From the NCBI RefSeq assembly GCF_015207735.1, contig NZ_JADEWG010000032.1, positions 1 through 56,741 on the forward strand: 56,741 nucleotides of DNA, written 5' to 3'. The stretch comes from [Phormidium] sp. LEGE 05292 (lineage in GTDB: Bacteria > Cyanobacteriota > Cyanobacteriia > Cyanobacteriales > Aerosakkonemataceae). The notes beneath the pieces were generated by a model, which saw only the letters and a list, made by a program, of their open reading frames with translations, searched no databases and had not been told where the DNA came from. The translations under genes and the position numbers were made by a program. Position 1 is the stretch's first letter. Each line of letters opens with the position of its first letter. Shown piece by piece: positions 48,492-56,678 of the stretch.

Positions 48492-49397
48492 TCAACTACC
48501 TAATAAATTTTTTCTGGCTCTTTGGGCACGGGCTTCTGCTGATTCCATAACTTCTGCCATATTTTCTAACATTTCTCCGGGATAGTTTTCTAACACTTTG
48601 GTAGAAAGAGAAATCCGGCTTTTGCCTTCATCCAAATTGACAACCATTGCTTTAATTGGTTGACCTACTTGGAATAAATTGGTTAAAGATTCTATGTAGT
48701 TTTGGCTAATTTGTTTAATGTGCAGTAAACCACTAGTACCGCCCAAGTCTACAAACAAACCAAAGGGTTTAATACTAGAAATTGTTCCTTCTACTAGTTG
48801 AGTCAATTCTATTTCGCTGAATCGAGCCGATTGACTAGCTAAACGTTGGGAAAGTACGAGTTTACCACGACTTTGGTCTAGTTCGATAAACGTAACGGTT
48901 AGGGGTTGACCGATTAAGTCTTCGAGATTGTTGCGATCGATCAAATGCGATCGAGGAATGAACCCCCGCAATCCTTCAATATCGACAGTCACTCCACCTT
49001 TATTTATCCCACTAACTCTTACTTGAACTGACTGACCGCTGTCTTGCAATTCGCGCAGTCTATCCCACTTTTCTTTAATTTCCAACTGCTTCACAGAAAC
49101 AGTGACTTGTCCTTCTGCATCTTGTTCCCGAATAATTAAAAATTCCCTTTCTGACTGCAAAGGTAACAACACAGATAAATCAGTAATTCCTTGCAGCGAA
49201 GCTTCTCTAACAGGCAGAAAAGCCGGAGATTTACCACCTATATCTATAAAAGCGCCATCACTAGTGTATTCATACACTTTACCCCGTACTATTTGTCCCT
49301 TCTCAAATCCATAACTTTGTGCTTCTAGAGCTTTGGCAAAATCATCTCTAGAAAAGGATAGATTTTCTGCTGGAGAAGGAGTTGAATTGGATTTCAT
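48492..49397 (-). CDS. S1 RNA-binding domain protein (ribosomal protein S1-like, Rps1b type)
   Basis: A 301-residue protein with three S1 domains at about residues 32-100 (GQIVRGKVYEYTSDGAFIDIG), 118-185 (VRVSGINKGGVTVDIEGLRGFIPRSHL) and 198-270 (VEGTISSIKPFGLFVDLGGTSGLLH). Cyanobacteria carry a main S1 (Rps1a) and a shorter relative (Rps1b) of about this length; this fits the second. It probably binds mRNA on or near the ribosome, which matters in a lineage where many genes lack a Shine-Dalgarno. It is monocistronic. Confidence 0.85.
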   Translation of the reverse strand: MKSNSTPSPAENLSFSRDDFAKALEAQSYGFEKGQIVRGKVYEYTSDGAFIDIGGKSPAFLPVREASLQGITDLSVLLPLQSEREFLIIREQDAEGQVTVSVKQLEIKEKWDRLRELQDSGQSVQVRVSGINKGGVTVDIEGLRGFIPRSHLIDRNNLEDLIGQPLTVTFIELDQSRGKLVLSQRLASQSARFSEIELTQLVEGTISSIKPFGLFVDLGGTSGLLHIKQISQNYIESLTNLFQVGQPIKAMVVNLDEGKSRISLSTKVLENYPGEMLENMAEVMESAEARAQRARKNLLGS

Positions 49398-49541
49398 CTT
49401 GCAATCTAAATTAGTTTGTTGTTATTGTGCCAGTGGCATCATTATATAAATACCACTAACAACAGTTGATTTGGCTGATTAACTCAGTATTATTTAACAG
49501 TGGCAAACGCTTTAAAAGGGTTTACCACATTTTCAATCCCA

Positions 49542-50294
49542 TTAATTCTCTAACACGAGATTCATTTGAAACAATTGTTTAACTTGTTGCCAAGCTGCTT
49601 CAGCTGCCGTCGCATCATAACTACTACGATGATCACAAAAGAAACCGTGATCTACTCCATCGTAGCGAAAGATACGATGATGAATGTGATTTTTTGTTAA
49701 CTCCGCTTCCATCCGATCAACCTGTTCTGGGGGAATACTAGCATCAGCCATGCCAAAAAAGGCATAAATTGTCCCTTTAATATCTTTAGTCCGAGTAATA
49801 GTTGGTTCATCACCACCCGGAGTCATAGTTGTAATACCAGCACCATAGAAAGAAGCAGTAGCCTTAATATCAGGTAAAGTTGCTGCTAAATAAGCAACAT
49901 GACCACCAAAACAAAAACCAACGCAACCAAAACCATCGGGTTTTACTTCGGGAAGGTTCTGGAGATAATTAATTGTGGCTTGGATATCGCTAAGTAATTC
50001 GTCAGCTTTTGTTTGCTCCTTATATTTTCTCCCTTCTTTAATATCTTCAGGAGTATAACCAGCTTCATATCCAGGTGCTTGGCGTTGGTAAATAGCTGGT
50101 GCGATCGCTACATAACCTTCCTTAGCAATGCGTTCTGTTACCTCTCGAATATGAGCATTGACCCCAAATATTTCCTGAATCACTATTACCCCAGGAAACG
50201 ACAACTGACCCGTAGGTTCAGCTAAGTAAGCATCTATTTCCAGATCGCCATGCGGAATTTTTACATGGTTGGAGCGAATCTCTAAGTCTGACAT
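49542..50294 (-). CDS. Dienelactone hydrolase family protein
   Basis: A 250-residue alpha/beta hydrolase of the dienelactone hydrolase family, in which the nucleophile is Cys: GFCFGGHVAYL. The acid and base are in AFFGMADASIP and GVDHGFFCD. The N-terminal VIVIQEIFGVNAHIREVTER is typical. The physiological substrate in cyanobacteria is unknown. It is divergent from the metal sensor gene with about 115 bp between their starts. Confidence 0.9.
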   Translation of the reverse strand: MSDLEIRSNHVKIPHGDLEIDAYLAEPTGQLSFPGVIVIQEIFGVNAHIREVTERIAKEGYVAIAPAIYQRQAPGYEAGYTPEDIKEGRKYKEQTKADELLSDIQATINYLQNLPEVKPDGFGCVGFCFGGHVAYLAATLPDIKATASFYGAGITTMTPGGDEPTITRTKDIKGTIYAFFGMADASIPPEQVDRMEAELTKNHIHHRIFRYDGVDHGFFCDHRSSYDATAAEAAWQQVKQLFQMNLVLEN

Positions 50295-50411
50295 GATGAT
50301 TTATGAATCTCGTGATATCACCGTTTAGATTCTAGTTGATTAATCCTCAGCTTTGATCTTGGTGGATTCCTTCTCAACTAAGCTAGGATTATCAATATTA
50401 ATAGTCTGTAA

Positions 50412-50858
50412 ATGATGATTGGATCTAAAGACCAAATTTTTCCTGACTCGGAAACAGAACTAGAGGCAGGTTTGATTGATAGTAATAAAACTCGGAAAAA
50501 AGTGCCCGCTGATAGTGTAGACCACATCCACACTCATCATTCCCACCAGGACGATTTCCCACTGAGCGATCGAGCAGGTCATCATCACGTACACTCAGAA
50601 GAATCACTACGAAGGATAGTTAATCGCCTCTCTCGCATTGAAGGTCACATTCGCGGCATCAAATCAATGGTACAGGAAAGCCGTTCCTGTCCTGATGTAC
50701 TAGTGCAGATAGCCGCTGTTAGAGGTGCATTGGATCGCGTAGCGCGAATGATTTTAGATGAACATTTGACTGATTGTATTGGTCGGGCGGCAAAAGAGGG
50801 CAACATCGAAGCAGAAATTGAAGAATTGAAGGCAGCTTTAGATCGATTTTTGCCCTAA
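50412..50858 (+). CDS. inrS: InrS-type (CsoR/RcnR family) metal-sensing repressor
   Basis: A 148-residue DUF156 helical repressor. The metal ligands of nickel-sensing InrS (H21, C53, H78, C82) are matched in spacing by His61, Cys93, His118 and Cys122 here (SRSCPDVLVQI, MILDEHLTDCIG). The N-terminus is extended and His-rich (DHIHTHHSHQDD, GHHHVH). In Synechocystis InrS represses the nickel exporter gene nrsD; no exporter gene is adjacent here. It may regulate itself or the divergent hydrolase. The symbol is by ligand pattern; a copper or other metal sensor cannot be excluded. A terminator follows. Confidence 0.8.
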   Translation: MMIGSKDQIFPDSETELEAGLIDSNKTRKKVPADSVDHIHTHHSHQDDFPLSDRAGHHHVHSEESLRRIVNRLSRIEGHIRGIKSMVQESRSCPDVLVQIAAVRGALDRVARMILDEHLTDCIGRAAKEGNIEAEIEELKAALDRFLP

Positions 50859-50950
50859 ATAAAAGTTGCCCTCAGAAAATTTTGCTGTTTCTCCCGGATT
50901 TAGGTGATCTCGATTAGTAGAAATAATAGTAGATGCACCCTGATAATTCT

Positions 50951-50979
50951 AACCCCAGCCTAAAAAACTGGGGTTTTTT
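50951..50979 (+). terminator. Rho-independent terminator after inrS-like gene
   Basis: AACCCCAG (50951-50958) pairs with CTGGGGTT (50968-50975), and a run of six T begins at 50974. It lies about 95 bp after the stop of the metal-sensor gene. Confidence 0.85.
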
Positions 50980-51018
50980 CGTGACTTTTGCTTAATTTAT
51001 GCCGATTTTGCTCAAAAC

Positions 51019-51144
51019 AATGGCTCTCCAACACTTGTGGTGATAAGTAAACCTGATTGTTTTGTGAAATACTTAATTTATAAAGAATCCCAGTCCCTAG
51101 TCCCCAAAACTAGGGTTTTCCAGCACAAGTGTTGGAGAGCCATT
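51019..51144. repeat. 126-bp element with 21-bp perfect terminal inverted repeats
   Basis: The 21 bases at 51019-51039 (core TGGCTCTCCAACACTTGTG) are the exact reverse complement of 51124-51144. The interior holds a further 7-bp hairpin CCCTAGT/ACTAGGG (51095-51115). The right end overlaps the TAA stop of the GH104 gene (51143-51145). Confidence 0.85.
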
Positions 51145-51943
51145 AATTTTGACTAGCTATCTGTAGCTCTTCTTTGAGCATTCGCTGATAGATTTCTGGT
51201 AAATATTGGGACATAGAGTTATCTTCTATGCCAGATCCCAAACTCGTCCAAGTACCAGAAAGCAGCCGCAATACTTCCTCGATCTTTCCTTGACGTAGGA
51301 GATTGGCAATATCTACTCCCCAAGCTTGGCGATCGCTTAACCACGCATAGACGATCGCATCTTGATACTCAGGTTCAAAACTATACACAGTCCAAAACAA
51401 TAGAGGCGACGGCTTTGGGTGATAACGTTCCGCTTTTTCTAACCAAGTCTTGTACAATATTTGATATCGTCCCGCTGCGGTAGTACATCTCCCCCGATTC
51501 GGGCCTGTAGCTATAGTTACACATAACTGCGGATGGTGGCTCAAATCATCTACCTGCTTACCCCCATAAAGTACGGCGTAGGGATTTGGTACATTTGACT
51601 CACTTGCCGAAATAGTTCGCATCAAAGCGCGAATATAAGGATCGCCCCCAGTCATTACTAATGGTTGGACGATCACATCTGCTGGATTAGTGAAAGTGTT
51701 ACCAACCATTGTGTCTGCAAGTAAATCTACGGCTAACCTTGGTTCTGCAAGTTGTTTGTTACTATGTTGCCAAGAAAAAAAACCCGATGACTGTCTTTGA
51801 ATAGCTTGGCAACTAATTAGCCAGAAGATTAGAGCAACAGCTGCTACTGAACTTGCAACTGTCACTCGCTTGAGCGCGAAATCTGACTTTTTTTTGCCTC
51901 TTGCAGAATGCTTGCGAGCCAATTTCCGAGCCAAAATCCCCAC
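51143..51943 (-). CDS. GH104 (lambda endolysin-like) lytic transglycosylase, probable lipoprotein
   Basis: A protein of about 266 residues. The catalytic part resembles phage lambda endolysin R: ISASESNVPNPYAVLYGG with a candidate catalytic Glu, then DDLSHHPQ, AAGRYQILYKTW, SPEYQDAIVYAWL-like FEPEYQDAIVYAW and TWTSLGSGIE. The N-terminus is basic, followed by a hydrophobic segment (VASSVAAVALIFWLISC) ending in a lipobox-like LISC at Cys45, so membrane anchoring in the envelope is likely. The start is GTG at 51943; a TTG 9 bp further in has GGAG at a better distance and may be the real start. Its last bases are part of an inverted-repeat element. Confidence 0.8.
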   Translation of the reverse strand: MGILARKLARKHSARGKKKSDFALKRVTVASSVAAVALIFWLISCQAIQRQSSGFFSWQHSNKQLAEPRLAVDLLADTMVGNTFTNPADVIVQPLVMTGGDPYIRALMRTISASESNVPNPYAVLYGGKQVDDLSHHPQLCVTIATGPNRGRCTTAAGRYQILYKTWLEKAERYHPKPSPLLFWTVYSFEPEYQDAIVYAWLSDRQAWGVDIANLLRQGKIEEVLRLLSGTWTSLGSGIEDNSMSQYLPEIYQRMLKEELQIASQN

Positions 51944-51981
51944 TCCTCAACTTAGTAAAATCCTGTTTCCCTGATGCGAAC

Positions 51982-52641
51982 TCAAATCACACTGGCAAAC
52001 AGTTCCTCCCAGCTTTTTTCTGTTGCTTGTGGCTGAGCCACAACTTCAACAATTTTATTGACTGCTGCTGGTTGAAATAATGCCTCGACACAAGTCTGCG
52101 CTACTTTAGTCCTGGGTATCCTACCCTCAAACAAAGTGTCAGCGACAGACATCACAACTTGTTGGGGATTTTCCTCAGTCGTCAGACCACCTGGCCGAAC
52201 TATGGTATATCTAAGACCACTATTTTGGAGATATTCCTCAGCTTGTTTTTTCCAAACTAAAATCAACCAAAACAAATTTAGTGGATGAAAAAACCGTGAT
52301 ACACAAAGGGAAGTAACCAAAACAAAGTGTTCAATGTTATTAGCTTTAGCAACATCTACTAAGTTCTTGGTTCCTTCATAATCTACTTTGTAAGGGCCAG
52401 TGGGGTCAAAACTAGGACTAGCGCCAGTAGCACAAAGTATGACTGTACTATCTCCAATAGCCTGAGTTAAACTCTCAGGTTGCAGTACATCCCCAACTAC
52501 CAACTCTACTTTGTCGGGCAATAATCCTTTGGCTTTCTCCAAATCCCGCACTAGAGCACGGACAGGAATTTGCCGCTTCACCAATTCTTGGACAATTCGG
52601 CGACCTGTCTCACCTGTTGCCCCTGCTACAAATGCTTTCAT
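51982..52641 (-). CDS. NAD(P)-binding SDR-type protein
   Basis: A 219-residue atypical short-chain dehydrogenase. The Rossmann motif is AGATGETGRRIV at the N-terminus; other marks are RALVRDLEKAKGLLP, VILCATGASPSFDPTGPY and YTIVRPGGLTTEE. The active-site Tyr-x3-Lys of classical SDRs is not clear, as in the NmrA/Ycf39-like group that often binds cofactor for regulatory or assembly roles. The substrate is unknown. It is about 40 bp downstream of the GH104 gene start region and on the same strand. Confidence 0.85.
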   Translation of the reverse strand: MKAFVAGATGETGRRIVQELVKRQIPVRALVRDLEKAKGLLPDKVELVVGDVLQPESLTQAIGDSTVILCATGASPSFDPTGPYKVDYEGTKNLVDVAKANNIEHFVLVTSLCVSRFFHPLNLFWLILVWKKQAEEYLQNSGLRYTIVRPGGLTTEENPQQVVMSVADTLFEGRIPRTKVAQTCVEALFQPAAVNKIVEVVAQPQATEKSWEELFASVI

Positions 52642-52958
52642 GCTTCAAGCTATATTGGTTAGCATTGTTTTTACCATGAGACTTTTTTGAGTTACCTAAC
52701 TCTAATAGAGATAGGAATCGCTCTGATATAGTCAGCGTGCTGATTTTACCAGGATATGAAAGTTATATGCAACTGATTTCTCCCTATAGGAGTATTTATT
52801 ACTGTAAGAGGAGTTCTCAGGAAAAAGAGATGTTCACAGGATAAAAACTTAACATTTATTGATTTTCTCGGTTAAAATTCATGATTTAGATGTAACTTTT
52901 TTCCTGTAAATGGGCATCCTGAAGATAGACAACGTATAAACAATTTAGGATAGCATCT
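52642..52958. other. Divergent spacer between SDR and DUF1997 genes
   Basis: About 315 bp, AT-rich, between two divergent genes. Both promoters should be here. I see no repeat, hairpin or known motif of note. Confidence 0.4.
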
Positions 52959-53663
52959 ATGCAATCACAATACAGCGAGTATCAATCTATAGAAATGTCT
53001 GAAACGTTTTTGGATTTTAGGCAAAAGTTTTCAGAAGCAGAAGAGCCAAGTACACAAGCTGCTGAAGAATTAGAGCCATTTCGCTTTCATGGTTATTTTG
53101 AAGATTGTATGGAAATGTATGCAGCCCCAGAGGTAGTTGCTGAGTATCTTAATGCTCATCATGAGTGGTTTCGGCGTTGTGCTCAACCGATGAAAGCTGA
53201 GCCTTTAGGGGAAAATGGCTATGCTTTAGTAATCGGAAGATTTGGTTCTTTTGGTTATGAAGTAGAGCCAAAAATTGGTTTACATCTATTACCACCGGAG
53301 GCTGGTATTTACCGTATCCGTACAATTTCTATTCCAGGTTATGTGGCTCCTGGTTATGATGTGGATTTCAATGCGGCGATGAAATTAGTTGAATTAAAGG
53401 CAGGTTCTCTTGAGGAAAATACGGAATTAACCAAGAATTTATCTAGTACAATTACTAAGATAGAATGGCAACTGGATTTAGCTGTCTTTATTAAATTTCC
53501 CCGATTTATTCATCGGTTGCCTAAATCTTTAATTCAAAATACAGGCGATCGCTTATTAGCGCAAATAGTCCGGCAAGTGAATCGCCGTTTAACTCAAAAA
53601 GTCCAAGAAGACTTCCACAATAGCTTAGGACTTTCATTACCCTCAAAATCTAAAAGGCACTAA
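52959..53663 (+). CDS. DUF1997 family protein
   Basis: A 234-residue soluble protein. The family core is recognised from FHGYFEDCMEMYAAPEVVAEYLNAHHEWFRRCAQPMKAEPLG, read in parts, with GYALVIGRFGSFGYEVEPKIGL and the C-terminal RLLAQIVRQVNRRLTQKVQEDFH. DUF1997 is found in cyanobacteria and plastid-bearing eukaryotes; its fold resembles lipid- or pigment-binding SRPBCC proteins and its function is unknown. It converges with the DUF4079 gene. Confidence 0.85.
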   Translation: MQSQYSEYQSIEMSETFLDFRQKFSEAEEPSTQAAEELEPFRFHGYFEDCMEMYAAPEVVAEYLNAHHEWFRRCAQPMKAEPLGENGYALVIGRFGSFGYEVEPKIGLHLLPPEAGIYRIRTISIPGYVAPGYDVDFNAAMKLVELKAGSLEENTELTKNLSSTITKIEWQLDLAVFIKFPRFIHRLPKSLIQNTGDRLLAQIVRQVNRRLTQKVQEDFHNSLGLSLPSKSKRH

Positions 53664-53726
53664 TCGGGAATTTCAGATTTAATTTAAATAGGGATTTTAA
53701 TTCTGAAATTCCCTTTATTTTTTTGG

Positions 53727-54197
53727 TTACATTTTGCTGATGATTCTTTGCACGATCTCAACCCCAGTAATGGCCTGCCAACCAAACAACACCAAAAGCA
53801 CAATATTTAAGCAAATGTGGCTGTAACGTGCCCAATTTTGCCCTTTTTGCATCAAGGGAGAAAGTGCAGCCGAAGTAGCAATTAACCCGGTCATGCCTAA
53901 CCCTACCAGCAAATGAGGGCCAACAAACAATTTGCCATTATTGATATATGTAACACCCATACCAATTAGGGTGCCAATTACCATGACGGCTAACAGTATA
54001 GAGCCTACTTGGTAATGTTTGATGTTAAACTTACCCTTGATTAGCTGTTTCTTTGCTTCTCCTTCTGCGCTTCTGGTACGTCGAACTAAAACACCCAGGT
54101 ATAAGGCATACAGGGACAAGGCGAATAGAATCCACATTAAAGTGGGGTGAATAAATTGGCTCCAAACTTTCACAGAGGTAGGTATTTCCAAGCTCAT
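53727..54197 (-). CDS. DUF4079 family integral membrane protein
   Basis: A 156-residue protein with four hydrophobic segments: PTLMWILFALSLYALYLGV, ILLAVMVIGTLIGMGVTYI, HLLVGLGMTGLIATSAALS and ICLNIVLLVLFGWQAITGV. His residues in FIHPT, PHLLVG and YSHICLN lie within or next to the helices, which is like cytochrome b561-type proteins, so haem binding is possible but unproven. The ATG start has GGAGG-like sequence upstream (TTCCTCCC on the plus strand, 54217). Confidence 0.85.
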   Translation of the reverse strand: MSLEIPTSVKVWSQFIHPTLMWILFALSLYALYLGVLVRRTRSAEGEAKKQLIKGKFNIKHYQVGSILLAVMVIGTLIGMGVTYINNGKLFVGPHLLVGLGMTGLIATSAALSPLMQKGQNWARYSHICLNIVLLVLFGWQAITGVEIVQRIISKM

Positions 54198-54409
54198 AGA
54201 CTCTTAACGATGGGAGGAACTTTATAAAACTTAGCATAATTGTTTCAGTTATATGTATAGTTAAGATTATCTCCGATGTTTCTTGTGTAACCAATCGCTT
54301 TATTTGCATAATATAGCTGCACAATTGGCATAAGATCGGGGGTACTGTCTTCTCAAATTTGAGATTTAACGCTAAGTTGTCAGTGAGTGGAATGGAACGA
54401 GGGACAGGC

Positions 54410-55693
54410 ATGATCTCCACTAAAGATAAAGATGTCTTATTAAGACGGGCAGCACAGACTGGTGACATTAATGGAGTAAATACTTTACTTGCTCAGGGTG
54501 CAAATCTTAATTCTACTGATAAAGATGGCACCACTCCTTTGATGTTTGCGGCTCGAAATGGCTATATAGAAATAGTCACGGTTCTGTTGGAAGCTGGGGC
54601 TAATGTTAATAAGCCAAAAAAACTCAATGGCATGACGGCTTTAATGTTGGCTGCTAGTAGCAATCAAGTGGATGTAGTTAAGGCTTTAATCGCTGATGGC
54701 GCTGATGTAAACGCCAAAAATGATGAAGGCAGCACTGCACTAATGGTAGCGGCTTTTAAAGGAAACGTCGAAGTAGTGCAGCTTTTGTTGGCTGCTGGTG
54801 CGGAAGTTAATGTTAAAGATAAAGATGAAGATTCAGCACTGACTCTAGCCGCTAATAGTGGTTTTACGGATGTGGTAGCGGCTTTATTGGCGGCTGGTGC
54901 GGATGTGAATCAAACTAGCGGTGGGGAAACAGCTTTAACTTTAGCAGCTGACCAGGGACACTTGGGAGTTGTTGAAGCCCTGTTAACAGCTGGTGCGGAT
55001 GTGAATGCGAAAAATCCCGATGGATGGACAGGATTAATCTCAGCGGCTGCTGGTGGTCATCTTGAAATTGTCAGAAGTTTAATTGACAATGGTGCTGATA
55101 TTAATACCCAGGATTCCGATCGCGAAACAGCTTTGCATTTAGCTGTGGTGGAAGGGAATATTGCGGTGGTAGAAATTCTCTTAGATAGGGGGGCAGATTT
55201 TCGCGCAAAAAATCAACTTGGCGATACACCTTTGCTGTTGGCAGCGTTACATAATCATGAACAAATTGTAGCTATTTTACAAAATTTCGGTGCTGATTGT
55301 AATGCTACTAATTTTGATGAAACTGCTTTAACTTTAGCGGTATCTAACGGTAATGTCAGGATGGTGCAAATTTTATTAGAGGGTGGTGCTGATATTAATT
55401 TGGCTACGGAAGATGGCAAAACTCCGCTAATTAAGGCAGCAGAAAATAGTAGTAGTGATATGTTGGAATTGTTAATTTCAGCTGGCGCTGATGTTAATTT
55501 ACAAGATAATCTGGGTGCTACTGCTTTAATTTGGGCGGTTTCTAGAGGTTATGGGGAAGCGGTGGCAGTTTTGCTGGCTGCTGGTGCTGATGTGAATCAG
55601 AAACGAGATGGAATGACGGCTTTAGCTTTCGCTAAATCTAACGGTTATTCTGATATCGTCAAATTACTTGAAGCAGCAGGAACCCAAGAGTAA
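54410..55693 (+). CDS. Ankyrin repeat protein
   Basis: A protein of about 427 residues made almost wholly of roughly 13 ankyrin repeats with the pattern DGxTALMxAAxxGxxEVVxxLLxAGADVNxK. I placed the start at MISTKDKDVLLRRAAQTGD (54410), which has GAGGG at about 8 bp; the longer frame begins with TTG and adds 17 residues of poor quality. There is no signal peptide or membrane segment. It is likely a protein-binding scaffold whose partner is unknown. It is divergent from the DUF4079 gene. Confidence 0.9.
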   Translation: MISTKDKDVLLRRAAQTGDINGVNTLLAQGANLNSTDKDGTTPLMFAARNGYIEIVTVLLEAGANVNKPKKLNGMTALMLAASSNQVDVVKALIADGADVNAKNDEGSTALMVAAFKGNVEVVQLLLAAGAEVNVKDKDEDSALTLAANSGFTDVVAALLAAGADVNQTSGGETALTLAADQGHLGVVEALLTAGADVNAKNPDGWTGLISAAAGGHLEIVRSLIDNGADINTQDSDRETALHLAVVEGNIAVVEILLDRGADFRAKNQLGDTPLLLAALHNHEQIVAILQNFGADCNATNFDETALTLAVSNGNVRMVQILLEGGADINLATEDGKTPLIKAAENSSSDMLELLISAGADVNLQDNLGATALIWAVSRGYGEAVAVLLAAGADVNQKRDGMTALAFAKSNGYSDIVKLLEAAGTQE

Positions 55694-55740
55694 GTAGGGA
55701 AGCAGGGGAGAGAACTGAAAAATAAAAATTTTTTCCCCAA

Positions 55741-55782
55741 CTCAAAACTCAAAACTCAAAACTCAAAACTTAAAACTTAAAA
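55741..55782. repeat. Heptamer repeat CTCAAAA x4 + CTTAAAA x2
   Basis: Six units fill the short spacer between the convergent ankyrin and dioxygenase genes, ending a few bases from the latter's stop. Confidence 0.85.
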
Positions 55783-56678
55783 CTTTCTTCTCGACGCACC
55801 CAACCGTTAATAGTGAATCTACTGTCAGCAAATGCGTGGGAAACGCAAGTTACTGGCAGAACTTCGTGATAGCAATTGCTGGGGAAAAAGACTATGCTGT
55901 TGTTGCGTGGTTCTATGGTTTGGAAGCTGTCACTTGGATAATAAGTAGAGTTAATAATTTGGCGATCGTACATTACTAATTCTCCACCAGAAAAAGGTTT
56001 AGGTTCTCGATAAAAATAGTAGCAATAGGTCAATTCTCTAGTGGCGGTTTCGGGAGTTCCGTTATCACTATGTAACCGGAAGTAATTATTATCATTATGG
56101 GCTGTTAATTGTACTTCAATGTGGGAAATTGGGAATAATCCCATTCCCAATTTACTCAGTACAAAAGGTATGTTTTTTTTCAGCCGTTGGAGAAAGATTG
56201 CGGAAATTTCAGGAAATTGGTGTAATACCCAAGATCTGCGATGATCTGGATGATAGGAAGTATTAGTTAAAGGGGCGGTGTCTACAAAAGCTGATTCCTT
56301 TTCTAAACTATAACTAATTAATTTTGTCTTTTCTTCTTCACTTAAAAAGTTGTCCATTTGGAAGCAGGGAGAAGTTAAAATATTTCTCTCTTGCGGATTA
56401 TTTGAGGCGTAACTTTGCAATAGTAATGATGGTTCAGTTACTACGCCAACGAGGGAACTTTGGGGAAAAGATAAAGCAGATTGACCATTTTCTAAAGGGA
56501 TATGAAACCATTGTGAGGATGAATTTGGTTGTTGCTGAGATTCACCTCTAGTTACAGCTAAAAGACTATGTAATAGTGGCGAATTTGTGTTTAGCCAAAT
56601 TGTGTAGTTATGTCCTCCATTTAGGAGAATATTAACTTTGACTTTTTCAGTTGCGATCGCCTCTAGATGAAATTCCAT
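55770..56678 (-). CDS. 2OG-Fe(II) oxygenase (prolyl-4-hydroxylase-like)
   Basis: A 302-residue protein. The C-terminal two thirds form a jelly-roll dioxygenase: iron ligands HSD in FRLHSDNGTPE and the distal His in FPSNCYHEVLPV, with the 2-oxoglutarate-binding Arg in DSRFTINGWVRR. ELTYCYYFYREPKPFSGGEL is the usual strand between them. The N-terminal 90 residues (KVNILLNGGHNYTIWLNTN) are a separate domain I do not recognise. The substrate is unknown. The last codons overlap the heptamer repeat tract, so the C-terminus (REESFKF) is partly repeat-derived. Confidence 0.88.
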   Translation of the reverse strand: MEFHLEAIATEKVKVNILLNGGHNYTIWLNTNSPLLHSLLAVTRGESQQQPNSSSQWFHIPLENGQSALSFPQSSLVGVVTEPSLLLQSYASNNPQERNILTSPCFQMDNFLSEEEKTKLISYSLEKESAFVDTAPLTNTSYHPDHRRSWVLHQFPEISAIFLQRLKKNIPFVLSKLGMGLFPISHIEVQLTAHNDNNYFRLHSDNGTPETATRELTYCYYFYREPKPFSGGELVMYDRQIINSTYYPSDSFQTIEPRNNSIVFFPSNCYHEVLPVTCVSHAFADSRFTINGWVRREESFKF

